Origin: Mesaphorura yosii
Lineage: Eukaryota > Arthropoda > Collembola > Poduromorpha > Tullbergiidae
Length of the DNA stretch: 64,000 bases
Reading direction: 5' to 3'
NCBI GenBank assembly: GCA_009869945.1
Contig: WIXG01000115.1
Coordinates: 1 to 64,000, forward strand
Part shown: in pieces, positions 50,301 to 62,858 of the stretch
How the letters are laid out: each line of letters begins with the position of its first letter
Position numbering within the stretch: the first letter of the stretch is position 1
Made by a program: the position numbers and the translations under genes
The notes under the pieces: generated by a model
Databases searched by the model: none
The model's input: only the letters and a program-made list of their open reading frames with translations
Told to the model about the DNA's origin: nothing

Positions 50301-53300
50301 AATAAGTACGAAGTAAGCCGAGCGTGGAATTTGATTTAAAACGTTCTTTGAATCTTTGCAGCGAGTTGAATTCCTTCAACCTAAGAGTTCTTTGGAAATG
50401 CTATTGGTATTAAAAAATCGTTCTGAGTAACGGGTTAGATTTCAGTCAGTCAAAATTGCTTCAATGCTTCGAATTTTGCGAGGAGCTCTTGCTAAATCAA
50501 ATCTGGGGCCTGCGCCTTCTGCGACAGAATCATATTCCAGACAAATGCGCCGGATTTTGTAGCCACAAAGTGCTATATATTGCATGTGGATTTTTATTTG
50601 ATTGCGATAAGAGAGTTGAGGTTTCAAACCAGAGCGAAAGCCTATGACAAATTGTTTCTCAGAAAGACACTTTTGCTTTTGCTGCACAAACGCCATGTTG
50701 CTGATTGCTTTACTGCATAGACTGAATCATTTTATAATGAGCCAGCGTAATTGCAAATGCGATCGGGTCTGTTTTCTGTTCTACTTACTCAATCGAACGT
50801 GTAACTCGTAATAAAGTCATTTGGTGAAGGTAAATAATGAAAGTGCGAATCTTGGTCGAAACTCCGCTGCACTTTAGATTGATTGTTGTGAGAAGTGTCA
50901 TTTGCAGTAATTAAATTAATGACTTCGATCCTGGTGCGTGAATGATGAATGAAAACGAATTTAAGCTCTTTTAGCATTTTGTTTATTAGTATCATTAATA
51001 TTGGAATGAATAAGGACGGTTTAGCCTTAATTAAAATGATCGTTTTGAGTTCTAAGGATTATTAATGACTTGACCGACCTGACAAGTGCAGAAGGAAAGT
51101 GTGGCGTGGCGAGTCGTGAATCTGTTTCACGCTCCAACACCAATTTTTCGGAAAATACTTCAATTTTAGAAACACAAATCACACTCACAGGGTCTTAATG
51201 CACAGGAACACGGTACAGGAATTTTAGAAAAATTGGAAATAGGAATTTTTTAGGAATTTTCTCCCTGGCCTGAGCAGCCACGCACGTGCCTCGTAACCTA
51301 AACTTCGTTTGTGGACACTTCTTAGTCGCAAAAGTTGAAAAGATAGCACTTTATTATGGCAAAATATGTGAAAGCATGCTCTCTTTAAGCGCGCTATCAC
51401 TAAACTGAGCAAGAACACTTAAACACGAAACACGGCACGAGAATGTTGTTCTAGTCCACCACTTGGGCAGCAAAACTTAAATTTGCCATTGCTATTTCTG
51501 CCGTCTGCATATCTCTAAGCTATTACTGTCGCTAAAACATTCCGTTTATGAAACTCATGTTGTAAAAGTGTTGAAACAATAAATTCCAATGATTCTTACA
51601 ATGCAATGAAACGACGCGTCGAGTCGAATGCTGTTTGCCCTATATACATTCACAGTACACAAATAAAAATATTGATATTGCAAATTCCTGCCGATGACTG
51701 ATAACGCTTGCTTCGCCCGATGACTGACGACTGAAGCACCAAGCCGTCAAGCTGTACTTTACGAGAGTGTTGAAAACGAGTACCTGTGAAGTGGAGTCTC
51801 AAAAATGCGACGCGCAAGCAACGAGCAGCTCTAAAAATCGAGTGGATAACAATCCCAGGTAGGTGGATTGTGGATTAAAAGACACTTGAGTCGTTGTCAA
51901 ATGAAACACTTTAAGGTATCGGAATTAAAATTCCAAACCATGCACCAGGATGCTTGTTAACTGGGACCTGGGACTGGGGAGACAAACTGAGAGACTAAAC
52001 TCTTGAGTGAATGACGGCAACGTTTGCTAATTGGCTTACCTCACACCGGAAAGTGGAACACATCTCTCCGGGATCTGAATCTTAATTGTAAATGCTAATT
52101 ACTAATTACTGCACTTGTATAATTCTAATTTCACCTTGCAAATAACTTGTACGCTTACTCATGGATTGTTTTTCTACCTCACCGTGCATTGTGCACTACA
52201 CACGTATATAAATCATACAACGTAGGTTCCGTTTAGAATCTACGATTGGCACTTGCAACTTGCATTCGCCATTGTCCTTCGGTTCGAATAGTTGATATTT
52301 GCAACTTATTTATTATGGCAGTACACTTTTTAATTTTTAAGGGTCCATAAATCAAATCCGGTACGAAATCACTATCTAGAAAACTTTACTCAAGGCGGAC
52401 CAGAACTTGCTCACTGTAAACAGTAATTGCAGTAACGACAGAAGAAGGTGGTGGAGTTCAGCCCAATACTCATAAATGCCACGACTACGACTCACACTCA
52501 CGACCGAGTGTGACTCGAATAAAATCTGATATGTATATTAAATATCGTATTTCGCGTTTAGTGTTTCGCATTGCGAATTCAGAACCCGTAATCAACAACA
52601 GCCGTGCGGCGCACTAATCGTGTCAACGAAAGCACTCAAACACAGTCGTAGTCTCCTTTCACAATAACATTAACATTGACACATTTACTCAACTCTATAA
52701 ACTGCAATACGTGTTACTTATTCGCAGCTTGCAAATGGTAAATGGTGTGGCAGGAAAAGGAAAACAAACCCACCATCGCACTGAATTTCTCAACTGAGCC
52801 TCTGCCTCGGCCTGTTCGTTTTTAATGATTTTTTAAGTATAAAAGTTATAAATCAGAACTTACTCCTTCATTTCTCGTGTAATGGCTTGAATTATGACTT
52901 TAGGGAGTCTCAAGCCATGCCATACCAACCCGCACGTATCGCATGGAACTTGAGGCTAAGGAAGTTAAAGAGTCATTCTCACTCTTTGCCTTTGCGTTTG
53001 CTTGCTGCAGCCACAACTTAATTTCTCCAGACGCTTCGAGATGAAACAGAGCGCTGTGCCGAGGTGAGGCACGAGAAATGAAACAGATTCCCAATTTCAG
53101 AATCAGAAGACTCTAAATGTCAAATTCATATTGCTACGTTGCATTGCGTTGTGCCAGTCAAGTAGATTTAGATTTCAGAGTCAGACTTCAGGGTCCATAA
53201 AAACAGGCAGCAGGCAAAATCGGCAAAATGAAGAGAACGTGTCCAAGAGCACGATTTGACTTCGTGCAAACAAACTAGGCCAACAAAATGACTGACTCCT

Positions 53301-53910
53301 GACTTGACCTTATATGGAAATCACACATTTGCTGCCCAGACCAGACCAATGGGACCAAGACGTAGTGCGATGCACGATTTCATACCGTGCAAGTTTCAAG
53401 GTGCCCGTTCATTATTGTCTATACTTCTAATTACCACCACGTCGCAGTCGCAAAGAGCATGGCAAAGAATTTTTACCCTTTTTGACATTGACCTTGGACC
53501 AAAAGCAGGAGGTGCGAGTCCAGAGTCTTGACGTCCTGGGTCTTGAAAGTCTTGATGAGGATTATGTTTTGTTTCTGAGAGCAGCAGTTCCTGGCTCTTA
53601 TCTCTGCTTTCCCGCACGAAACGTACACGTAAAGCCTTGAGACTTTTAATGGATCACTTCAATTCACTTACTCAGCCTGCCTGCCTGATTCGAGAAAGCA
53701 GGGCACAATTCGTTCGTATCGTACCTCGTATCGTTTTCCTCTTGACTTGCGCTATGTCGACTGCACTGCATTAAGGCACTTTAATCAGAAAAATTCAAGG
53801 TCCAGTCGGTCGGGCGCATTCCATTCACTCAGTCACTGCATGGCAGTCCGGCCGCAGGAAACTGGACTCTCAGTCAACCCGTCCCGTTGCACTTCGCTGG
53901 CTTTCTCTCA

Positions 53911-53936
53911 CTGCACTGCACTGCACCGCACTGCAC
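53911..53936. repeat. CTGCA microsatellite
   Basis: Five consecutive CTGCA-type pentamers with one substitution, in the gene-free region. Confidence 0.8.
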
Positions 53937-56900
53937 GAGAATGAGAGCACGCAATTATGCACTGCTCAATAATACAATAATAAGAGGGAACAAATTACAA
54001 CGGATCACCGCTCACTAACGCATGGAGTGAAGTGCAACTGGAAGTACAGGTGAGTGGTCGTTGTCGGCTATTGATTTCGTATGCACGAAGTACAATAATA
54101 TTATGAAATATCCGTTTCGATCGCTCGCTAGGTTGTTGTAATGCAATGAATTAAAATCGATTCTCAACCATCAGCAGCAACATCAAGCGAATTAACTCGA
54201 TAAAAGTTATGAGACTTCATTCCCTTCCCGTTTCATTTTTCGTGGCCCGACGGAATACTAATCTCAAATCTATCGAAAACGGAACGTGAACTTGCTCAGC
54301 TAGGCAAACCGAACGGAGGTTCTAATTCCAAGTTCAAGTATGCTTCTTGTCTTGTCTCATGCAACTATGCGACGCGAGGACACGAAGAGAAACAACACAA
54401 CGCGACGCGAATCTGGTGAACTTGAACTACGAAAGAAATTCTGCTGTTTGTAGCTGAGTGGACTTTCTTTCTTTCCCTCAATGTCAACACGACCACATCA
54501 CAGCACGCGCGACAGCAGTGATATCGAAATTCTAATACTGTTAATGCTCGACGCTGAATTGTAGAGCAGTCATACAGTCACACAGTAATGATATGTCGAT
54601 GAACCGTCAAGTCCAACTCCAGCTCCGATTTCACCGCTCGCTCGCTCAGGTAACTGTCAACTCTTGCTGCATGCGCGATGACGATGACAGACTGAAGCCG
54701 AAGGCCGGCCGTGAATGAATGAACCACAAAGCACAAACGGCAGACAAGCCTTCAATTTGTTAGCTGTTGCCAAAAGTTTGCACAATTTGCGATTTGCGCT
54801 TTTCACTGCACAGTTCAAACTTCAAATTACAAGTCTTACGTACAAAGGTTTAAGATGCAATGGCAATAATGCAGAATTGTTGTCTTTATTGGACCCTCTA
54901 CCCTGAACGATGCTGTGGCTATGGCCTCATGTTAGTACAGTAGTGCCTGTGTTAACTGTGAGCTCAGTCAGTAAACTCAGGCGTGCACTGCGTTAGCAGG
55001 CACATCCACCTCGAAGCGCAACAATGCAAAGCAATGTAATGTTGTGTCGTTACTAGTTGCTATGTTATGGACACGATAACATAAAGGTTGATGGCATGAG
55101 AAGACGAGAAAGACGATGGATGGTGTAGAGCAAGAGAATTCAGAATTCATTCAACAATGTAACAATAATAAAAAAGGATTCCTGTACTACGTGCAATTGC
55201 AGTTGATGTGGCTCGACTTAGTTCTGCTCTGATGCAGCACGGCAGCAGTCAAGGGAGGGATGAAATGAAAGCCTCGAGGAGAAAAGGAAACACTTCAGCC
55301 TGCCATGCCATTGCCATTGCTTTTGCTATGAGACGTGCGTGCATCGTGTCGTGTTCGCTCGAAGGTAAGTTGATTGTTGTAAAAAGCTGCCTGCTCCAAC
55401 TTCAAGTGCTAAGCACGAAGTCAATATGCAGGTATTCTACTACATTCTACAATTATTTCCTGAAGAGCATGCATGCAAGTTTGAGGCCATATTCATAAGT
55501 ATCATAAGTCGGCACGATTTTTAAACTATTCACATTGCATTGTAGACGGTAGTGAAAGCTCGACGACTTTACTTATGATCTGGATCTGGAACTGCATCAA
55601 TTAAGATTAGCATAAAATATCCAATGAGATTTTTCACAGAAGACTGAATGCAGTGTGCTACCTGCCGTCATAAAATGGTTTAAGCCCGTGAAACATTTCC
55701 TAGCTTTACGCTACGCATTGCATCCGTTGAAGAAGTTTTCGTGCTAATCCCTTGTAACAATAATAACACGAGCAGCAGCAGGATTATTAAATCAGAATTA
55801 GAAGCTTAGGTTGATGTTGAATGTTGACGGAAAGCAAAGTGTATAGTAAAAGGAAATGGGTTCGCTCCGCATGCCGCACACCGGCACACCGCGTCCGACC
55901 CGCGAAGAGTTGCAATTATGAATGGAGATTTATTCAAGTGTATCACAACGCAGCACAGGAACCATGTAATTATAAATGGTTGCTTTGTCGTTACGCACCA
56001 GAACTGATGCTCAGGCTCATGCGCGGCGGATGAATCCGTGAACGCCTAATAGCTTCTTCTTGAGCTACATGGTCGAAGATTTCGATTCGAGTTTAACCTT
56101 TGCAATGCAGTGTAAACAAAATGCTTCACTTTTAAAAGAATCGTGCGTCGGGTTCGATTTCATTAACTCACAAATGCAAAATGCAAATTCTGTGTTCTGA
56201 CATACGTTAACCATGAATCATGCTAAAACCTTTTCAATGACAAGGGAACAGCGACAGCAATATCCCGGAAGCAGTAGTAAAATGTAAAATGGCCGAATTG
56301 GAGGCAGGGCGCAGTAAATAAACAAGGATGACAGAGCGCATTGTTCTTCCTTGAGTTGCATGATAATTAAAATCTTGGGATTTGGCAATGCTCTTGAAAT
56401 AACAAAGTCGTCAGTCAGGATAAAAAAAACAACACTACACGCGTTGCTTTCTGGTAATACATCCATAAACGGAATTGACTCGAATTCATGCATACAGAAT
56501 ACGTTTGACGGTTTTCGGCTTCAGTGTTTTATTGAGTTTCGTTGCACCGCTTACGCATTAAATGAGTGGGCTTATATGCCAAAGTAAACAGCGACCAAAA
56601 GCACGTCCAGTGGAATTCTTTTATTTCAGGTTCTGTAGGAATCTAAAATTAGAATGATAACGATAGCCTAATTAAAATGATTGAAAATACTCTTTAGTTG
56701 TGATCTGTAAACTATCCGTTAAATTACACAAAACACGTCGAATTATGCAAAGCGTAAACTTAAATGAGAATGGTCTGGTTCAGCGAAATTAAATCGAGAC
56801 TGGAAGTAAACTAAGACACTATGACTGAACTAAAATGTAAAATCAAGCTAGTTTTAATAAAATTATAATCTATTATTTATGTATCAAAAGCATTTCCAAA

Positions 56901-57202
56901 TTCTGCGCTTGTGATTAGAAATATAAGGTACGAGTGCAATACAAAACCTTTAACACCATATTCACTCTTTCTTACGTTGACTATGCAAAACCGGCCCCGG
57001 CTGACTTACTCAGGATTAGGCGCTCCTGCTGCATACATCAGTTTCCAGTAAGATGAACATTTGCTGTCCCTACTCAGTTGCTTATGAAGGCATCAATAAT
57101 GGACAGATTATAGTGATAATCGTAAACCAACTCACTCATACTTTGCAAATTGCTCTTCGTCGGGTTAAAATTAACAAGGAACTAAAAATCTAAATCTGTT
57201 TC

Positions 57203-59851
57203 TTAAAAATCACTCTTTCTTCCCATTCTTGCTGCATTTCTTTGTTTCTGGAGCAAAGTCGCATTTCGTGCTTCCACACCATTTCGATGCAGGTGAAGAC
57301 CGAAATTATAAAATGCCGAAGCTAGAAGTTTCTCTTCTACCTCCCGCACAGCTCTTGCTTTCTCCATTTCTGCGTCAGGTTTGGCAAGATCGGCTGAAGC
57401 AGCAGCGGTTGGCTCCAACGTGTTTATGACTTTCTTCGCCTTAGCCATGCATTTGTCTGTTGAAAATGAACATTATGAATTATGAATTAGAAGAACTGCA
57501 TGGCAGAAGTCATTCTTGAAGTGCCTGTAAACTTACTGTATTGAACTTCCTTCTTTTTTAACTCTTCATCTTTGATAGAAAGAGAATTTTTAAGTTCACG
57601 AATTTGTTCTTCGTAAGCAGCCTTTAACTCTGTGTTTTCTTGATCCTTCGTAAGAAGGGCCTCGTCCAATTCGGTCTCACGCTTTCTCAGCTGATCCACC
57701 AAAATTTTGGATGCTTCGTCGGAAGAAACGGCATCGATTTGTGCTTGAATTCTGTCTTGTAACTTTTTATTCTCCAGCTAATTTCAGAAGGTGTCCAAAG
57801 TTATAAAGCAATGGTTGTAGTTTGCTCTAAATGTCATACTAGCGATTCTTACCTCCAATCTAAGGACCCTTTCTCTGATTACTGGGGGCAGCAAGTCAAT
57901 GGATTCGACAGAGGCACTTGTGGCAATCCTTGTCAGGTTTCCATCTCGATCACTCCCATTTAACTTAATTTCATCTAGTTGTTCTATAAGGCGAGATTTT
58001 TCTTCTTGAAGTCTTTTATTGGCTTCTTGAGCAGATTCGACCTTTTCTCGATAAGTACGGCAGTCAAACTCCGCCTTGATGGCTGCAAATTGAAGTCTCT
58101 CTTAGGTGCCAATTCAAACCAAGACCATGAAGAAAACACTGTTTCAGCCACTGTACCTCTCTGAGTTTCTTGTGACAATAACTGTTGAGTGTCCGAAAGT
58201 TGTTTCTTCACTCCATCAATTTGACTCTTAAAGTTACTCATTTTTCTCAGCTCGTCTTCCAAATGAATATTCATCTTAAAAATTAAAATTAGGAGTTCAG
58301 AACAATAAATTAAAATAGCAATAGCAAAAGGGAGAATAGCAGGTACATAAAGGCGTGAATGAGCATTGACGTATGGTCAAATAGTCGAACCAACGTAACG
58401 AAGAAATTATTGCTTGCTATTGCCGGCTTGTGTGTCTATAACATTATACTTCGTGGAATCGGCGGAATGCCAAAGCATCTTTCATTTAACTAACCTTGTT
58501 CAGTTCCTCGTTCTTTTGCTCAAATTGTTGAATATCATGCTTTAGGTACTGAGCTGATTCTAGGCGATTCTTCAGCTGCTGTATCGTAACTTCATGCTGC
58601 TTAGCCTTTGCTGACGCTTCTCGCAGTGAGTCGAGTTCGTCCTTTAGCCGAATCAGCTCTTCGGTGGCTGAAGATCCGAAATTCAGTTTCGCATTGGCTT
58701 CCGTGAGTTGCCGCGTTAGCTCCTTCAAGCGCGCAAAAAGTGATGAAAGTATAAATTATGATTCTATGTGCCAGTGCAAAGGCAACATCAAATTGCGACT
58801 TGGAAACTGCAATACCTGTTGCTTGAATTTCAAGTCATCGACTGTCGTTTCCAATTTATAATTTTCTTCTCTGAACCTCTCAATTTCTTTCTTGTACTCT
58901 TCTTCCTGTTTTGAACTCAGAAATATGGTGTCTTCACTTCTCCGGGAGTAAAATTTCTCGCGTAGTTTCTCATTTTCTGCACTAATGACAGCCTTTTCCT
59001 CGTCCATTTGTGAAAGTTTGATGTTTAACTCGTGATTTTTCTGGAATGCAAAAATAATACCAAACTGACCGCGTTGTCCTTGTTGTGTTGGTTAGATATT
59101 AAGACAGTACCTGAGAGAGTTCTTCAATTACTTCCCGAAAATGAGTGTATTCCCGCTTTATAGATTCCGGTTCGTATTCTAGGTCTTCTTCAATTTCCAT
59201 TTCCTTTATACACTCCATTATTTGAAACTAGAGCACACAAATTCAACTTTGGAGTTTAGCACTATCATGTTACGGACAACCAGATATTCTGGACGCCTTA
59301 CTTGTGTCTTTTTCTCAAGCTGCATGAAGTCATTGATAAACATTGCCTGTTCCGGACACCTGTGTGTACACAAGTTTAGAAGGTCACGCCCGTGTCAAAC
59401 TCAGCATGATTCTCTCCAACTTACTTCACAGCGCAAACCAGTAGCAATTGAAGAAGACGGCCAATTTCTCTTGTATCCCCAGAAGTTATGATTTTTGCTG
59501 TATTTGGTAGTAGATAAGAAGGAATCTGATGTCCGACCTGAAAAGAGCACGCGGAAACTGACATTTAGAAACATTGTATGGACTGGACAAGAGAATCATA
59601 GTCCATTGTCTCATTTTTACCTTAGTCGCTAAATAAAGTTTCATCTTCTCAATGATTTTGATTAAAGGAGTTGAGCTTTCTTTGCTGTAATTTATATCGT
59701 GGAAGAATTCGGGGTCGATGGTATCCTTCAGGATTCTACCCAACACGACGCCATCTTTGAAGTCTTCGACCGTGGGAGCCATGTTTCCACCACCGAAAAT
59801 GGGGAGGGTAGCCACCCACTCGAGTAAAGAATGCTGCTTTTCAGGGTCCAT
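57203..59851 (-). CDS. hook: Hook homologue (dynein-activating adaptor)
   Basis: Ten exons: 59851-59621, 59537-59425, 59359-59302, 59227-59111, 59040-58816, 58722-58495, 58274-58157, 58082-57853, 57777-57537 and 57456-57203; 604 aa. The N-terminal Hook (calponin-homology-like) domain spans about residues 1-150: LLEWVATLPIF, DFKDGVVLGRILKDTIDPEFF, then GRLLQLLLVCAVKCPEQ. From about 150 to 520 the chain is heptad-rich coiled coil, containing the family motif LLPPVIRERVLRLE near 430. The C-terminus (YNKCMAKAKKVINTLEP, FYNFGLHLHR) matches the cargo-binding end. Hook proteins link endosomes to dynein-dynactin through the FTS-Hook-FHIP complex. Fly and human Hooks are about 680-720 aa, so the coiled coil seems shorter here. 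The ATG follows a likely acceptor (TTTGCAG), so the 5' UTR continues in an upstream exon. Confidence 0.92.
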
Positions 59852-62800
59852 CGTAGATACTAGTCTGCAAACACAAACAAACAAAGGATCTCCTCAATAA
59901 ACTCCATCATCTTTCTGCATAAATCCGAACAGTGAACTAGAATTAAGATTACTTTCCGTTCAACACAAATAAAATTTGTCTATGACGTTGTGCCATTTTT
60001 TGTTTGTTACAATTTTGAAAATGACTTCAATAATAAAAACTGTAAAAGGAAGTTATGGTATGATGATACGAATGTTGCACAATTTACCTGGCTAAACGCA
60101 AGTGCCGCCTGGGAACTAATTTACAGAACTTAAATAACTTAAGTGGGGCACTTGCTTAAGACGTCATTCCTATAACAGCATTTATTAACATTTTTCAAAA
60201 ACTGTGCACGCGTGCGTAATTGTGAATGCCGCAAATTTAAGCACACACCACGTAAAGTAAAGTGCTGATTATGCAGCACTTTAAATTCAGTTACAGACTG
60301 GACACTCGGCACAACGGAAGGAAATGAACTATTACTTGGCTTTGACATTCAGCCCTTGTAACTACTGTTCCGCTTGCCCTTGCCGTGTCCATTGAAGCTG
60401 CGAGTATATCGTGCAAGTTGGCAGACAGACACAGAAAGTGTCAAATGCTTCAATACAGCAGCGACAATCTCGCCATGCGTAAGATGATGACAAATTGTAA
60501 CAATATCCAAACAAATACAACATTTATCAAAGATAAAAAAGGGGAAAAACGCCTTATCTTAGGTGGATTATGACTATGACACTGACGCATATTTGCTTGA
60601 GCATGAGTTGAATGACTCAAGCGTAATGATAATAACTTTCCGATGCCGCGGCCGCGCCAGGCTTCTCCAGGCTGCAAGTCATGCAAAATGTGAGCCACTT
60701 GCTTTGCTACAAACTAGCGAAACGCTTAAATGGTGCCTCACCATATAATTAGTATTAGCCGTGCATTGAAATTGCTACAAATGCCATCGTACACAACTAC
60801 AACTGCTTACGGCAGCGGCTGCATCAGTCCTCGAACGCAAACGTACCCATTTCTTTTCAAACACAAACATTTGCCTGCTGTTAAGTGCTATTAACAATGT
60901 ACAAGCAACAAGTGGTGCCCGTCTGCATTGGTGTTGGAGGGGAAGATGAATGGGATGCGAGATGAATCAACCCTATTGTTCTCTGAATCTAAAAATAGAT
61001 TTTATGCCATTAAAATGTTTGGAGATTGTACTTCATCCAAGGGTTCCTTTTCCTTTTTTAACGCTCTCCATTCTTGTGATGTGCGAGGACGCATATGATG
61101 AAGGGACGATGTTACGTCATTGAAATGGGACTTGAATTGAACCTTTCTCAATGCTGCTGCACAACATTCCTCTCAAACACCAAAAAAGGTTCCTTTTCCA
61201 ATCCGCTCCGCGAAAAGTAAATGGAAAACCTGACTGGAGCAGAGCGCAGCTGATGCTGTAACGAAGTAATCGCACTTTCCAATAATCCAATAGGACATGT
61301 GTGCATGTAGTCTGTCTCACGACAATCTGAGTGTCGCCTTTAAATATAATCAAAATTAGGACACATACGTGTGACTGATGAAATGCAGCAATGCAACCGC
61401 CAAGACCAATTTACACGTATACATTTCATTCAATTATTCATTGATACTGGTTTCATTCGGTTAATTTCTAAAACAGGCTAGCATGCCTTAAGTTAAAAAA
61501 TACAAACACATCCGAATTTACTGCAGTACATCCCATTAATTACTACATGAAATACCACGAATACTTTTTCGCGTGCAAACCTTTCACCGAAATGAATACT
61601 ACAATGTAATGTATGTCAATAGCACGTGTCATTCTTATGGCATCGTAATTGCTTGATTAGCTATAAATTTGTAATCAAATTCAGCTAAGCCAAATATGCG
61701 TCATAGCTGCATTGTTGTGCTGAAAGATTGCTTACCTGCCACAGTTCTTCGGGTATTATGAACTTCGAACTGGCCAACCCAAGACCAAATGTAGGCAAAC
61801 AAAATGGTTAATACAAAAAGTCTAATGATTCAGGCAAGCAATATCCAATTGCATTGTGAATTTAAATCCAATCTTGTCTCCTATTCATTTATCCATGCAA
61901 GGTTCTGCTGAAAAATATACATATCCATTACTCAGCAACAATAAAATGATAGCAATAATGGGAATAATATTATCATTCGTACCACGGTTAGTAGGTTCGT
62001 CGTACTAACCTTATCATTTTGTAATTTACGTTTAGCTGGGAGAAAGAATATTCTATCGGCGTATGATGCTTTGCGAACTCCGAACTTTCACTTGGCGTTA
62101 GCGAATGGCGAATTGAATAAATAATTAGGCCATGATTCGAAACAATAATAAAATATTGTAAAATGGCCCGTACAATTTGTGGGTGGATGTTGCACTTCAC
62201 TGAGGATTTAATTACAAGACTAAAACTTATAAAATTAATCGCACAAAAATTATGAATCGAAATTCTGAAATCTGTTCACAATACTTCGCAATCGCAAGGG
62301 ACTAAAAGGCAAATGCAAAATAATAAAAGATGATCTGTTCAAAAATTATCAAGTCTACATTCAAGATCGAATGAATTAAACCACACGAGCCACGAAGCTT
62401 TCCGAATTTGTGAGAGCGAGTCCTGCATATTTGCGCTGGCACCCACATAAACGTAGTACGTCCTTCTCTTGTATCTTTTGCGAACTTCAGCTGTTCGTGC
62501 GTTCTTTCTCTTGGTCACGTCTTGTGATTGTGAAGTTGATGCGTCAAAAGAGTATCGACTAAGTAAATAAATATTTATCTTGCACTCGCGTTCTTCGTTT
62601 CAATTGCGAATCTCGTTGCGTCTTGGACTTGGTGTTGGACAAGGAATTCTTGCTTACTCATTCATTGCTGGACAGTCAACTTGACAATATTATTGCGCAC
62701 AATCAATTTTTTGATTTAGTCTCGAATTGGTAGAATTGTTTAAGATTGAATCCAGTGTCAGTGTCAGTGCAAGTGTGTGCAAAATGGAGATCAGATTCCA

Positions 62801-62858
62801 ATAAGCAATACCCTTCACACAAATTGCACAGCATAATTCGTTCCAGTAACGACACAAA
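59852..62858. other. Divergent intergenic region between Hook and Vps15
   Basis: Three kilobases separating two head-to-head genes. No supported coding region; it should contain both promoters and the untranslated first exon of Hook. No TATA box could be placed with confidence. Confidence 0.5.
62784..62804 (+). promoter_or_regulatory. Possible upstream ORF of the Vps15 gene (MEIRFQ)
   Basis: A six-codon frame ends 54 bases before the Vps15 start codon. If transcription begins further upstream, this uORF would be read first. The transcript start is not known. Confidence 0.3.

Larger units (their letters stand above)
42202..57202. other. ~15 kb without supported genes
   Basis: Between the first coding exon of the large gene and the end of Hook no coding region could be supported. 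It probably holds the promoter, untranslated first exon(s) and enhancers of the large gene plus the 3' UTR of Hook. Only the short inverted-repeat element at 46996-47368 and small simple repeats stand out. Confidence 0.5.

Noticed and set aside
56140-56170. GGGTTCGATTTC resembling a tRNA B box
   Set aside because: No matching A box or cloverleaf arms could be placed upstream.
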